A DNA stretch of 64,000 nt, from assembly GCF_026262505.1 (NCBI RefSeq), contig NC_067205.1, positions 7,378,001-7,442,000 on the forward strand, written 5' to 3'. A program made the translations under genes and the position numbers. The notes below the pieces were generated by a model. The model was not told where the DNA came from, ran no database searches, and worked only from the letters and a program-made list of their open reading frames with translations. This stretch comes from Trichomonas vaginalis G3 (lineage: Eukaryota; Parabasalia; Trichomonadida; Trichomonadidae). Below, one piece after another: positions 28,018-38,494 of this stretch (its first letter is position 1; the number at the start of each line of letters is the position of its first letter).

Positions 28018-28200
28018 AATATCAATGAAAAAAGTGATTGTGGAGAAACTGCTCTTCATATTGCAGATTGGAATAATAGTAAAGAAATAGCCGAACTTCT
28101 CCTTTTACATGCTGCAAATATTTCATATGGAGGAAAAAGAACTTATGAACAGTTAATAAACAAGCATATAAAAAACAATTTATTCAATAAAAATATATAA
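28018..28200 (+). pseudogene. Ankyrin-repeat gene remnant
   Basis: A 60-codon frame without a start encodes the end of an ankyrin repeat (GETALHIADWNNSKEIAELL) and a short basic tail before a stop. Trichomonad genomes have very large ankyrin families with this repeat pattern. Upstream sequence does not continue the repeats, so this is a truncated copy. It is convergent with the CLASP-like gene, whose stop lies 5 bp away. Confidence 0.8.
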
Positions 28201-28204
28201 AATT

Positions 28205-29584
28205 TCATTCTGCATCAGACATATTTCGAATCTGATGTGTTGAGTGTCTTTTTTGGGCCAAAACTTTTGCATCAACTTCATTTTCTTCTTCTTGTATAAC
28301 AATCGGAATTGGAGGTAAATCATCTTCCATGAATGACGATAAAAGTGTCAATTTAACACTTGGCAAAATTTTATTTGTTTGATCATGTGAATTCTTATTT
28401 TTCTGGCTTCTTTCGCTTCCTTTTGCAACATTTTTAGTTGGAGGTGGTTTTGTCTGGTTATTATTTGTGTTATTATTCTGTTTCTGTTTTGGTTTTGGCC
28501 TTGTTTTCGTTGGAGGCTTCGTTTTCTTTATTTTCCACGCTTTTTTCTCAATCGGATAAGGCAGATCTGAATCGAACGGAAGGAAGAGCTCTGTTCCCTT
28601 CATTATAGCAGGACCAGACGAAGAAGACCTCTCATCAGTTATAGGACCTCTTGATCTAGCAGCATAAAGCATTGCACAGACATTTCCATTGACAATTTGT
28701 AGTTTTACAACACAATTGAAATGGAAACTTCTTCTTATGTACAATGCGTATTTGCTTGTGGTCTGTGAGATGTCTATAGCAACGGGAGTGCCTTGTATAG
28801 TGATGCAGGTGCGAGGAATACCTTCTTCCGCTCGAATTTCGTCTTGATGACACAATAAACCTGGAATTTGGCAAATAAAAGCGCCATCATCGATATTTTC
28901 CATCGCGCAGACAGTGTGATGGCTTGTAAAGCCTAGGTTGGCGGCAGATGGCATGGAAGGAAGCTTGGGAAGTGGCTCTGTCATGACATTTTGGCGAATT
29001 GAATCTGATATCTCGAGACCTGGTATAGAATAGAGTTTGTGCTTAGGGAATGGCTTGTAGAGAAAGTTTACAGCTATCTCATCCATGGTTTCCATAATAG
29101 TTAGCTTAGGAATTTCGAAAATTGCTAATTTGCAGCTTTCGGCTATAATCAATGTTCCATGCGTAGTTTGTTTTGACAAAGGCGCTATTACTTCACCAAA
29201 AACAGCAAATTTTTTGCGTAAATTATGAACTAATTGCGCTATAAATAAACATGATTGTTTGACTAATGCACTTCGTAAATTACAACATCCAGCAACAAGT
29301 CCAGGTCCTAAATTTGAAAGCTTGTCTGAAAATTCATCAAATTCTAAGGCTCCGCCATTGACTAGACCCATTCCTCGTTTTATTGCCTTAACTTGTTCAT
29401 CCCATTCAACGCCTTGAGCAATCTTTTCAGAAAGGTATTCTATTTCCTTGGAAGCTTGTGCTGCATTTCGAATATTTACCGGAGGAACATCAAAACCTGC
29501 TTTTTCGAATTCAGATCTCGTGTCCTTAGCTATATCTGCAGCAGATGTCATATTGTTTTGTGCAGATTTTTTGCTACGGATCAT
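28205..29584 (-). CDS. CLASP-type (TOG domain) microtubule-associated protein
   Basis: The 459-residue protein has an N-terminal helical domain (residues ~45-165) with the pattern WDEQVKAIKRGM...RSALVKQSCLFIAQL...GTLIIAESCKLAIFEI. This matches the TOG/CLASP-N fold that binds tubulin. The rest is a long linker, a Lys/Pro/Asn-rich basic stretch (residues ~355-415) likely to contact microtubules, and an acidic end. It probably modulates microtubule dynamics. Single-exon, complete, with a good ATG. The family call rests on this single domain. Confidence 0.75.
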   Translation of the reverse strand: MIRSKKSAQNNMTSAADIAKDTRSEFEKAGFDVPPVNIRNAAQASKEIEYLSEKIAQGVEWDEQVKAIKRGMGLVNGGALEFDEFSDKLSNLGPGLVAGCCNLRSALVKQSCLFIAQLVHNLRKKFAVFGEVIAPLSKQTTHGTLIIAESCKLAIFEIPKLTIMETMDEIAVNFLYKPFPKHKLYSIPGLEISDSIRQNVMTEPLPKLPSMPSAANLGFTSHHTVCAMENIDDGAFICQIPGLLCHQDEIRAEEGIPRTCITIQGTPVAIDISQTTSKYALYIRRSFHFNCVVKLQIVNGNVCAMLYAARSRGPITDERSSSSGPAIMKGTELFLPFDSDLPYPIEKKAWKIKKTKPPTKTRPKPKQKQNNNTNNNQTKPPPTKNVAKGSERSQKNKNSHDQTNKILPSVKLTLLSSFMEDDLPPIPIVIQEEENEVDAKVLAQKRHSTHQIRNMSDAE

Positions 29585-29742
29585 ACGAAATTTCAGAAAT
29601 TTTTATAAAAAAATGAACGTTTAAAAATTTCAATTCAATGAACATTCGTATCGGATTAGATCACGATAATATAGTAGGACAACTAGAGTTGCATAGACCT
29701 CATTCAAATTTGATTTTAGCGTAAAAATGTCAAAAATTTTTC

Positions 29743-30186
29743 ATGACTGATTCATCAGAAGCTGACCATAAACTGGATAATATTGATTGCACAGATTTCT
29801 TACATATTTCTCCATTTTATTGCTATTGCTTGGTTCTAAAAGGATTACCACCTTCAAAGATATCTCATGATGAAAGAAAAAAGATGAAAGATAGTTGGAA
29901 GGATCTCAAAACATCATTCAAGTTATACTATGTCGATATGGCAAACTCAAAATGTGGTGGTAAATGGAATTCAGATAAGTTTTATGAAAAAGATGGGGTG
30001 ATAATAGCACAGAAAACACAATTGCCTGTTCAAAGATTTACCCCTATTACAGATATTATTGATCTCCAAAATAATCAACAAAATAATGATTTTAATTCAG
30101 TTTTAAATAAAATAGAAAATACAATCAATCTTACTACTAAGATGCATTTATATGATACAAACAATTGGGCTGGATTTTCAAATTGA
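29743..30186 (+). CDS. Unknown host protein, 147 residues
   Basis: A complete open frame with a Cys/Phe/Tyr-rich start (HISPFYCYCLVLKGLPP), a basic middle and an Asn/Gln-rich end. M2 inserted ~210 bp beyond its stop codon. No family recognised; composition and codon use fit a host gene. Confidence 0.55.
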   Translation: MTDSSEADHKLDNIDCTDFLHISPFYCYCLVLKGLPPSKISHDERKKMKDSWKDLKTSFKLYYVDMANSKCGGKWNSDKFYEKDGVIIAQKTQLPVQRFTPITDIIDLQNNQQNNDFNSVLNKIENTINLTTKMHLYDTNNWAGFSN

Positions 30187-30393
30187 AAATTTTGATATTT
30201 TGTTTCTATCTTAATGCTTACATGCACACTTAAAGATAAGTAGACTGAACAAAATCCTAGCTTTAACCTAATTTAATTTTTAATTTTTGTTGTTTTTTTG
30301 TATGAAAAATCAAAAAAAATTAGACATTATACAAAGTTATATGATAGCTATCATTTGTAATTGTTAATAAATACCAGAGGAATACCCATACTC

Positions 30394-30399
30394 TAAATA
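30394..30399. repeat. Target site duplication of M2, left
   Basis: TAAATA lies immediately outside the left terminal repeat and is repeated at 54891-54896. Six-base duplications are the Maverick norm. Confidence 0.8.
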
Positions 30400-30467
30400 A
30401 AAAAAAAAAAAAAAAAAAGGTATTGGGGCTTCCAGGCGCGTTGCGCCCTCTAGCCCCGAAGATGTTT
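30400..30467 (+). repeat. Left terminal inverted repeat of M2
   Basis: After an A run and GGTATT comes GGGGCTTCCA-GGCGC-GTT-GCGCC-CTCTAGCCCC, then GAAGATGTTT. The right end has the same arms, but its inner hairpin is GGCAC-GAA-GTGCC, so both sides of the inner stem differ together between the two ends. Confidence 0.88.
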
Positions 30468-30498
30468 AGTATAAAACCGCTTTTTAACTTCACTTAAA

Positions 30499-32442
30499 AT
30501 GCCACGTAAGCTACGTAAGAATATACGTAAGAGGAAGAGAGCATTGAAACATCCAATAGTAAAACTGACACCACAACAACAGTTGCAACAACAAATGCTG
30601 AATGACCCCACTATGTTGCAACAAATGTCAAGCAATCCTATGCTCTTAAACCGAGTTCTTGGTGCACAGAGTGGAGGTTTAAGAGCGGCACTTTTAGCGA
30701 AAATGGCAGGCTATGGTGGAGCTGCAGACGGAACAGCATATAACCCTCAAAGTCAAATGAATTTGAGTTCACTCAAAAATCAAATAGCAGATGTCAAAAA
30801 GTCAAACATAGACATACAGAAGCAAATAAGTGAAAACGAAAAGAAACTAGAATATGACAGACACACAAAGAAACTCAATGAGTTAAACGTAGAGAAAAAG
30901 AAGAAAGAAGAACAACTGAAAGAACTAAGTACAGAGGAATATGCGAAAAAAGTGTCAGAAAAAGCAGCAGAAGTAGCAAAAATGGAACAAGATGTTGTAA
31001 ATTTGAAAAACCATACTACTCGATATAAAGTACTGAAAGATGAAGAGATAAAACAAAAAGCCCTGAAGACATATATGGATAGCGATGAGTATAAAAAGGA
31101 AGTTGAAGCAAATGTAAAGGCAGAAAAACTTTTACAGTTGCAAAACCAAACCGTACAGTATGAAAACTTAGCACAAGAAAGTAAAAATAACGACGCAGCC
31201 ATGCAAAAGGCAATGAAAAGCGCAGAATATATAAAAGCTAACAATGACTGGGTAGATGCCCAAGCCAACGCTAAAGCAGCCCAGCTTATAGGGTCAATAA
31301 GGACAAAAATACAAGCGGATGAAGACAGTTCAAATGAAGCTTTAACGAATGCTGACTTTAAGAACGCCTTCGAAGCTCTTCATAGTAAGGTGAAACAAGT
31401 GAACGATTTCTCATCTGGAAAGAAACTGAAGTCTGAAGGTTTCGACAAAGAGTTAAAAGAAGTAGCACAAAATATGACGAAAATAACAGATGCAGCAACG
31501 AGACAGGCAGTTCAAAGTGCCTATGACGCCGTTAGAGCAACTGTTGTGAAAAGTCAAGAAAAAGAGTTACAACAGACCAAAACAGACCTAGTAAATGCTT
31601 TCTTAAGAACGAAAAGTCAGGTAGGACATTACGCTGCAGATGGAACATATGTGCCATCTGGTGGAACTTATATACCACCAAACCCTCCAAGAGAAGCACC
31701 TGCACCAGGACTACCTAGAACATTTACATCGTCACATGGACACAGACACAGGCATGCACCAAAACCAACACAACAACCAACACAACAACCAACACAACAA
31801 CCAGCACAACAACCACCTCCACAACCAGCACAACAACCAACACAACAACCAGCACAGCAACCAACAGTTCAAAACCCTGCACAACAACAACCACAAACAG
31901 AGCAAGGACATAAAAGAAGTAGAGAACAAGGAAACCAAGAATTCTTAAAAATGCTTAAAGAAGAGTGTGGTTTCCCAGATACTGTTGACTTTAGTGACAG
32001 ATATAAAGAAGCTATTGGAAAGTTCAAGGATGGAAATACTGACCCGAACCTATTTAGCTTTATGGCTCAGCACCAAAACGGATATAATCTCAAACCTGGA
32101 AAATACAAGCTCGCTAAGGGATATGATTTAATAGCATATCATCCAAATGACATGAACGAATTTACTCCGAGATATTTGATGTCAGAGCTAAATGACAATT
32201 CAACTTTCGTCATGAAACGCGTAAAAAATAGAGACGGAACGAAAGAACAAAAGCTTATGAATGCGGATGACGTAGATAGGGAAATTGTTAAAAACGGTCT
32301 CGGAATATATGAAATGCCAGCAGATGAGGTACAAGAAACTCCACAGGAAGAAGTTCAGATACAACCAGACATGGAAGAAATAGTTCAGCAACAACAGCTA
32401 GAAGAGCCTGAAGGAAACGAACAAGTTTCCTTTGGAAACTAA
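30499..32442 (+). CDS. Large structural-type protein, first segment
   Basis: The N-terminus is very basic (RKLRKNIRKRKRALK). A long Lys/Glu/Gln coiled-coil region follows (about residues 90-330), then a PTQQPTQQPAQQ tract (about 415-465) and a globular C-terminal part. The 32432-32728 frame overlaps its end, and the joint protein would continue through it to 33816, which suggests one gene of ~1100 codons broken by one-base changes near 32420 and 32665. The first gene of M2, read toward the capsid gene; probably a virion core or scaffold protein. No family is recognised. Confidence 0.65.
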   Translation: MPRKLRKNIRKRKRALKHPIVKLTPQQQLQQQMLNDPTMLQQMSSNPMLLNRVLGAQSGGLRAALLAKMAGYGGAADGTAYNPQSQMNLSSLKNQIADVKKSNIDIQKQISENEKKLEYDRHTKKLNELNVEKKKKEEQLKELSTEEYAKKVSEKAAEVAKMEQDVVNLKNHTTRYKVLKDEEIKQKALKTYMDSDEYKKEVEANVKAEKLLQLQNQTVQYENLAQESKNNDAAMQKAMKSAEYIKANNDWVDAQANAKAAQLIGSIRTKIQADEDSSNEALTNADFKNAFEALHSKVKQVNDFSSGKKLKSEGFDKELKEVAQNMTKITDAATRQAVQSAYDAVRATVVKSQEKELQQTKTDLVNAFLRTKSQVGHYAADGTYVPSGGTYIPPNPPREAPAPGLPRTFTSSHGHRHRHAPKPTQQPTQQPTQQPAQQPPPQPAQQPTQQPAQQPTVQNPAQQQPQTEQGHKRSREQGNQEFLKMLKEECGFPDTVDFSDRYKEAIGKFKDGNTDPNLFSFMAQHQNGYNLKPGKYKLAKGYDLIAYHPNDMNEFTPRYLMSELNDNSTFVMKRVKNRDGTKEQKLMNADDVDREIVKNGLGIYEMPADEVQETPQEEVQIQPDMEEIVQQQQLEEPEGNEQVSFGN

Positions 32443-33816
32443 CTTCACAGAACTAGATGAAGATTTGGAACAGCCGAAAAATCTTGACCCTCAACAAGAG
32501 TATGCGGAGAATATGGAATATTTCCAAGAGTCTAAAAAAAATTCGGCTGACATAGTAGAAGAATATCGAAAAATGTTCGCCGACATACAAAAGACTCCAA
32601 CACCAGATGAAAATATTCAGCATAGAATGGAAGAACTGAAAAAAATGTACACAAATACAACAACCCTTTTTACTTACGAGCATTTAACGTTCAATCTTCG
32701 GATGAACTCGGTGAAAATAAAAGGTTAAATTTCAAGAAAACATATAGAAATGAAACATTGTTTAAAGTTCATTCAGAACCTAACCAAGATGGAAACAAAC
32801 CTACTTTTGTTTCTGCAGACTATGGAACTACAATGAGATGGGGTCATAAAGCTAATCCGGATAGGTGGTTCATAAACTTACAACCACAATTCCAAGAAGT
32901 TGTAGACGCAATGGAATTGAATGGTGAACGAGATATAGCTGGTATTTTAAGCGCGGCTTTAATGCCATTGAAAGATATGAAACATGCAGATATTTTGGAC
33001 CAGTATGAAATGAACATGGCTGATGGAAATATAACACCTGACGTTCTAGAACATTTATCTCAAAGAACTACACAGAACCATAGAGATGGTATATTTGGTG
33101 AAGAGTTTAGAAAGAAAGTTAGGGAGAGCGAAGGAAGAGAACCTATTGTACATGACCTTGCAAACGAAAGTTTACAAAATGTCATAAAAACTTACTTTGC
33201 AGACAATGAACCGAGAAGGGATGAATATTTAAGAAAACTCAAATGGACAGTACCAAATGAAATGTTAGTATTGAAAAACATGTTCCTTGACAAAATAAAA
33301 CCAACTACAGAAATAAATGACGCAAGACTGAAAGATTGGGTAAAAGCTTTTCCATTCACAAAAGATATTGTTGGTAACATGGAAAGAAAACCAGAATGGC
33401 TACAAAAACATATATTTGGAAACGAGCTTATTCCATATGGACAGGCACTGTTTGAAGAGCTTGAACCGGAAACTCAGGAAAGAGTCATGCAAACAATACG
33501 CGAAGACTCAAATACAGACTATGACAAACTCTTTCTAGGATATAGGTTACCTGAGATGGGCGACCAGAGCCCAAAGGCAAAAAGGACATGGGAAATTTGC
33601 AACATACTAGGTGAACATGAGGCAAAGATGCAACAACTTGAAGCAGAGGGCAAGTTACCAAAGCGACACCAAAGAAGAAGAGTAGAACAAAGTGAAAGTA
33701 GTGAAGAAGTAACTTCATCTAGTGAAAGTAGTGGCAATGAAGGAAAAAGAAGAGTTAAAAACTCAGTCAGGAAGAAAGTAAAGCTTGGTCGGAGTGGGTT
33801 CTATTATGACATATAA
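32432..33816 (+). CDS. Large structural-type protein, downstream segments
   Basis: Two open frames (32432-32728 and 32758-33816) lack their own ATG starts and abut end to end across a frame change in a T run near 32665. The second is helical, with an acidic middle and a Ser/Glu-rich then basic tail (VRKKVKLGRSGFYYDI). They most likely belong to the 30499 gene. If separate, the second would be a capsid-adjacent protein of ~350 residues. Function inferred only from its place before the major capsid gene. Confidence 0.55.
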
Positions 33817-33848
33817 ATCCAACTATTCTATATTTTTACCCATATGAA

Positions 33849-35448
33849 ATGTACGCCGCTCAGAATATAACGCCAACAGTTTTGGATGCCATGAATGGAA
33901 ATGTTTCCGAATGGTATAACGAATGCGACAATGCCATTAGAAGGTCAGAAATAGTTCCTGGAACTTACGAATATACAACTGCTGTTTCTTATGGAAACGT
34001 AGGTGAGTTTGGAGAAGGTTCTTCAACAACAGTAGATATTGCTTGCGACAGGTTTCATATTATTTCTATTGACAACTCTTTCTTATACGTGGAACAAGAC
34101 ATTGAAATAAAACCTTCTGCCAAGTTGTCTGACAAGAAAGGTTGCAATGGAATTTTCTATGTCGGATACCAATATGCTCCAGAAGTTTTTATGGGATATA
34201 AGATATATTCTAACTCTGACTTAGTTCAAACAGTAACATGGGCAAACTATGAATGGTTCGCTTTGAGAAACTCAGTACAACCACAAGCTAGAGAACAAAC
34301 AGACCAGTATGCAACTATTGAGAAAATAAGAAGACTTGACCCTAACGTTCCAGGAGTTTATGTTGACCTTTCTGGACAAACTGCAGCAGCAGTAACCAAA
34401 GTAAAATTGAAACTTAGAGTTCCTTTGTCATCTTTCCTCATCTTCAGGTTTTTAAGATACTTGCCAAACTGGGCAGGAAAAATTTCTATCGAACTTACTC
34501 CAAGCAAAAATAACTTAGTCATTGCACCAACACAAGACCCATTCACTTCTGTAGCTGGAACTGGTGGAGCCAAGTTCTGTGACTTTTGCAAAGACAAAGT
34601 TGACTTAGACTTTGGTTTCTCAAACCTCAACACTGAAGTAAACTACTACTTCAATGCTGCTGGAACTGCTTGGGACCCAGTTAAGTTCACATGCGAAAAG
34701 TTTGAATGCAAGAGAATAGAAAGCAGACTTGCAGTCTATATGTTGGACCCAGATATTTCAAATGCTTTAGCTGCCAAATATATTGCAGTTCCACTTATGT
34801 TCCCTATACACCAAATATCTGTCAAAGACTTTGCAGGTGAAGTTGGAAACCAAAGTGCTGACCCAGGTGCAAGAACAGATATTGCCTTAACAACTGCAAT
34901 GAAACATGCAGATACTATGTTTGTACTGTTCAGACGAACTATAAATGACTATTCTTGTTTCTACAACCCCGGTATTAAATATCATATAAACATAGATGGC
35001 AAATACTATCCAAGAGAAGAATATTCTACAGTTGAGGATATGAGGTCATACAACTTGACATTAGATGCTATGAACTTTAACAACAACTTCACAACAACCA
35101 TTAACCCTGAAATGCAAAGTTCTATTATGCCATATGTGAAAGTATGGACCATACAGGAGTCAAAACACTCAATATACAAATGGAGACCGTTCAAACTTTT
35201 GGCTTGGCATTCCATTTGCTGACTCAGAAGACTTTATGGGTGGTATTTCAACTGTTGGTACAGTTCAAATACAATATACTGGTGACAGAGACGGTCCAGA
35301 TGAATTGAAAGCAAAGAAGTTTACAAAACCAATAGCACTTTTCACGGAAGATGCTCTTTTGAAGATTCGTTCGATGAAACCTGCTGGGGCTCCTCAGATT
35401 GGTATAACGACAGCTTCCATCGAGCAGATTTTGGCAGCAGGTCAGTAA
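33849..35448 (+). CDS. Major capsid protein (double jelly-roll type), frameshifted near the end
   Basis: The 457-residue frame from 33849 is beta-rich throughout, with a segment YLPNWAGKISIELTPSKN, a later DYSCFYNPGIKYHI and other features of double jelly-roll capsid proteins. After a one-base change in a T run near 35190 the last ~75 residues continue in another frame to 35448 (GTVQIQYTGDRDGP). Position before the CCG and penton-like genes fits Maverick order. It would build the icosahedral shell. The assignment rests on size, composition and synteny, not on a database match. Confidence 0.75.
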
Positions 35449-35761
35449 GTTGTTCTTGAACTGGCTTCTCTCCGTCAAATATTGACAGTACGCCAGTTTT
35501 GATATAATATTGTATTAAAAACTTACCTTTAGAAATATCGGTCAGTTTTGTTGTTATATTTTTGTCAACGTCAAGAACTTTCACCATCTCGGTTATACCA
35601 ACTTTCTTTGCTTTATGAAAATATTTTGGTTCAGCAAAGACTGCTATTCTATAACATTTTCCATTGTTTGTGTAAAGAACTATTCTGTCAATGAACTTGT
35701 ATTGTTTGTGTGTGTAAACTTTGTTCTGCTTCAATTCGAAGAGATACTCAAATACGTCCAT
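35342..35761 (-). CDS. Maverick protein of unknown function
   Basis: This 139-residue protein reads toward, and overlaps by ~107 bp, the 3' end of the capsid gene on the other strand. It is basic with a Tyr/Lys-rich N-terminus and a Ser/Glu-rich tail; the tail may be only an extension by overlap. It shares an 18-bp divergent promoter with the CCG-motif gene, like the 10327 gene in M1, but the two are not clearly related in sequence. Confidence 0.55.
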   Translation of the reverse strand: MDVFEYLFELKQNKVYTHKQYKFIDRIVLYTNNGKCYRIAVFAEPKYFHKAKKVGITEMVKVLDVDKNITTKLTDISKGKFLIQYYIKTGVLSIFDGEKPVQEQLTDLLPKSARWKLSLYQSEEPQQVSSNESSKEHLP

Positions 35762-35779
35762 CTTTTTATTCTAAGTAAA
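35762..35779. promoter_or_regulatory. 18-bp divergent promoter
   Basis: CTTTTTATTCTAAGTAAA separates the starts at 35761 (minus) and 35780 (plus). Confidence 0.6.
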
Positions 35780-36361
35780 ATGTCATTTCCGAAAAATAGA
35801 AGCGTAAGTGTTTCAAAAGGTTTAATGGCGATGGCAGATGTGAAGTTAAATTCACCAACTCAAACAAACAGTCAAAGTGTTGTTGTCAATGTCAAAGACA
35901 GAGATGTTGAAGTGGGAAAACCATACGAAGACGAAGATGGTATAACAATAGTTCCTGTAAAAGAACAACCAACATATCCTGAAGTTAGCAGAGACTTAAG
36001 TTCTGTTGCAGATATTCGAAACGACTACCAACAACTTAAAGACAAACTTAAAACTCAGGAGAAGATTTGTCAGGCTTTAGGTCTAATGTTAAACTTGGTC
36101 GAACACAACCCTGTAAAAGTGAACTCATATGTCATCGCACCTCATGAAATTTTGAAAGAACTATTGAAACTTTTGACAGAGGCAGACGATATAAACATCA
36201 AAGAAATAGAACCCGACATTGCTTGCTGTGGTGTTTCATACAATGTCATTGACAAGATATACGTTATGAAAGGAGGTGAAACGTTGAACTTAAAATATAG
36301 TTTCCCAGACGTCATAAAAATATTTGACGACCACAACATTTCATTAAAGTTTGTTTGCTAA
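35780..36361 (+). CDS. Conserved CCG-motif protein
   Basis: Homologue of the M1 product 9678-10292: an acidic segment with P-x-I-x-CCG and the C-terminal ISLKFVC strand. The start is the ATG after the divergent spacer; the longer frame to 35615 overlaps the opposite gene. The N-terminal 60 residues are low-complexity and the middle is helical. Present beside the penton-like gene in both elements, so probably part of the virion set. Confidence 0.7.
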   Translation: MSFPKNRSVSVSKGLMAMADVKLNSPTQTNSQSVVVNVKDRDVEVGKPYEDEDGITIVPVKEQPTYPEVSRDLSSVADIRNDYQQLKDKLKTQEKICQALGLMLNLVEHNPVKVNSYVIAPHEILKELLKLLTEADDINIKEIEPDIACCGVSYNVIDKIYVMKGGETLNLKYSFPDVIKIFDDHNISLKFVC

Positions 36362-36367
36362 GTAAAA

Positions 36368-37192
36368 ATGGCAGAAGACATAGTGGTTTATACTATTACG
36401 ACTAAAAACCCTGAGTCATATAATTCTATAACAACAAACTTACAAAGTCCTCAAGGACGATATTGTAAACTGACCTTAAACACGATGACGACTAAAGCCT
36501 GTTTTGCTCTTTTGACACCAGAAGACTTTGTTGTTGTGAATGGTAAAAAATACTCCTTTGAAGATACTTACTCAGATATACCACCAACAGGTTTTGTTGA
36601 CTTATTTAATACTTTAAGGACGGATGTAACATGTGCTGCAACTAGAGCAGGTTTCATTATGTTTGGATGTCCGACTGAGTTTAGTATAAACGATATGAGC
36701 TATAATACAAAACTTATATCTGGTTTTTACTACCAACAGTTTCCTATAACAGGAAAAGGTGTCATACAAGGAATGTCTGTTCCATTGACTTTAAGTACAC
36801 CTATTTTATATATTGTTTCAAACTTAGGTTCAAAGTGCTATTCGAATGTCGACAGAAACTACTATGACCAAAAGATACTCATGCGTATAAACAACACTTT
36901 CTCTGCTGGTTTGCCTATTGTTCATTCGAATGCAGAGTTTTCAGCTTTAGTAAACTCAAACACTTTAGCAAACATAAACTTAACCTTAGTTGACGCAAAC
37001 TTTGTTCCTGTAAAACTTTTATGTCCTATGTATTTGTCAATGACGGCAGAAAGTTTCGAATTGGAAGATGCAACTGGTGAAAGTATTGTACTACAAGAAC
37101 AACTTCAACAACAAATAGCTCAAGAACAACAAATGCAACAAATGGAACAAATGCAACAACAAAGTCAAGAACAACAAATAGCTCAAGAATAA
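36368..37192 (+). CDS. Penton-like minor capsid protein
   Basis: A 274-residue beta-rich protein, homologous to the M1 product 8637-9413. It follows the CCG gene by 6 bp, and its last 40 residues are Gln-rich (QQQIAQEQQMQQ). Single jelly-roll penton proteins of Mavericks are about this size and lie near the major capsid gene. The Gln tail is absent in M1. Confidence 0.65.
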   Translation: MAEDIVVYTITTKNPESYNSITTNLQSPQGRYCKLTLNTMTTKACFALLTPEDFVVVNGKKYSFEDTYSDIPPTGFVDLFNTLRTDVTCAATRAGFIMFGCPTEFSINDMSYNTKLISGFYYQQFPITGKGVIQGMSVPLTLSTPILYIVSNLGSKCYSNVDRNYYDQKILMRINNTFSAGLPIVHSNAEFSALVNSNTLANINLTLVDANFVPVKLLCPMYLSMTAESFELEDATGESIVLQEQLQQQIAQEQQMQQMEQMQQQSQEQQIAQE

Positions 37193-37221
37193 AAAAAATA
37201 TTTTTTTTTATTTTTATAAAA

Positions 37222-38457
37222 ATGTACAGAATAGACGTTTCAGATTTTTATGACTTCCAAGCCTTCAGAAATATGTGTCCATTTAGAGACTATAACAAAG
37301 CAGTCGAGAATTTGAAACGTTTAGTCATTTATGTCGACTCTGCCCCAGAATGTTATGTCATGAAAGAATGGGATGTTGTCTTTAACAAACCAAGAGCGAC
37401 AATAGTTTCAGAACAAGAATGTAAACAGAAACTTAAGAAAATAAAAGTCGTACAAGTTGGTATGAAGATGTTAGATGCTTGGGATATCTTATTGTCAAAG
37501 TTAGAAGATTTTTCAGTTCGTGGTATAAAGTTCTATACACCATCTCCAAACTTCTATTCTATCTTCACTGGATATAAATACGAACAAGTAGAATGGAAAG
37601 AAAATGTTATAGAAGCTTGGTTAGACCATGTCAAAGAAATTATATGCAATGGAAACGAAAGAGTCTATGAGTATATCTTATGTTGGTTTGCAAACATCTT
37701 ACAACATCCAAGTGCTAAAAATGAAACTGCTCTCATCATAATTGGAAAACAAGGAACAGGTAAGAACACTTTCTTTACAGATATCTTATGCAAACTGTTA
37801 GAGGGCTATTCGAACCCGAATATGACAAACTTAGAAAACATCTGCGGTAAATTTAACTCTTCAATAGAGAATATGAAACTTATAGTATGTAACGAACTTC
37901 AAAGTATAGATACAACAAAGGTTTTGAACTCGGATGCTTTGAAGAGTCTTATAACAGACAAAGTTGGAGTTGTTGAAAGAAAGTATAGAGACCAAAGAGT
38001 TTGTGAAAATGTTGCAAACTTCGTCATGGTTTCAAACAACGCCGTTCCGATGAAGTTAGAAAGTTCTGACAGAAGATATGTAGTTGTCAGAACGTCAGAA
38101 GCTCATATGCAAGATACAGAATATTTTGACGACTTAGCAGAAACTTTGACATCTGACTTTTACAACCACTTGTTCTCATATTTCATGACATTAGATATTT
38201 CAAAGTTCAATCCAAGACAAATTCCACATACCGAAGAGAGACAAACATTGTTAGAAGCAAACAAGAGTGTATATGAACTGTTTATAGATGAAACCGACTT
38301 TGAGTGTTTAGATGAAAGGTCATTGTACGATTCGTATAAACAGTATTGTCAAGAGTATGGTTATATGACAGCGTCTAAACGTACATTCTTGGCAAATGTC
38401 AAAAATCTTTTAGACGTACAGAATGGTGTATATACAAAGAAAAATTTTTCTGAGTAA
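37222..38457 (+). CDS. SF3-type helicase (D5-like)
   Basis: The 411-residue protein shows Walker A GKQGTGKNTFF near residue 178, a Walker B-like LIVCNELQS, the sensor strand FVMVSNNAVP and an arginine-finger-like DRRYVVV. An N-terminal region containing YSIFTGYKYE and a C-terminal helical part flank this ATPase core. These are hallmarks of SF3 replicative helicases of small DNA viruses and the related family seen in mobile elements. Probably unwinds M2 DNA during replication. A T-rich promoter precedes the ATG. Intact reading frame. Confidence 0.88.
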   Translation: MYRIDVSDFYDFQAFRNMCPFRDYNKAVENLKRLVIYVDSAPECYVMKEWDVVFNKPRATIVSEQECKQKLKKIKVVQVGMKMLDAWDILLSKLEDFSVRGIKFYTPSPNFYSIFTGYKYEQVEWKENVIEAWLDHVKEIICNGNERVYEYILCWFANILQHPSAKNETALIIIGKQGTGKNTFFTDILCKLLEGYSNPNMTNLENICGKFNSSIENMKLIVCNELQSIDTTKVLNSDALKSLITDKVGVVERKYRDQRVCENVANFVMVSNNAVPMKLESSDRRYVVVRTSEAHMQDTEYFDDLAETLTSDFYNHLFSYFMTLDISKFNPRQIPHTEERQTLLEANKSVYELFIDETDFECLDERSLYDSYKQYCQEYGYMTASKRTFLANVKNLLDVQNGVYTKKNFSE

Positions 38458-38494
38458 ATTTTAAAAAAAATATTTTTTTTATCCGATAGAAAAG

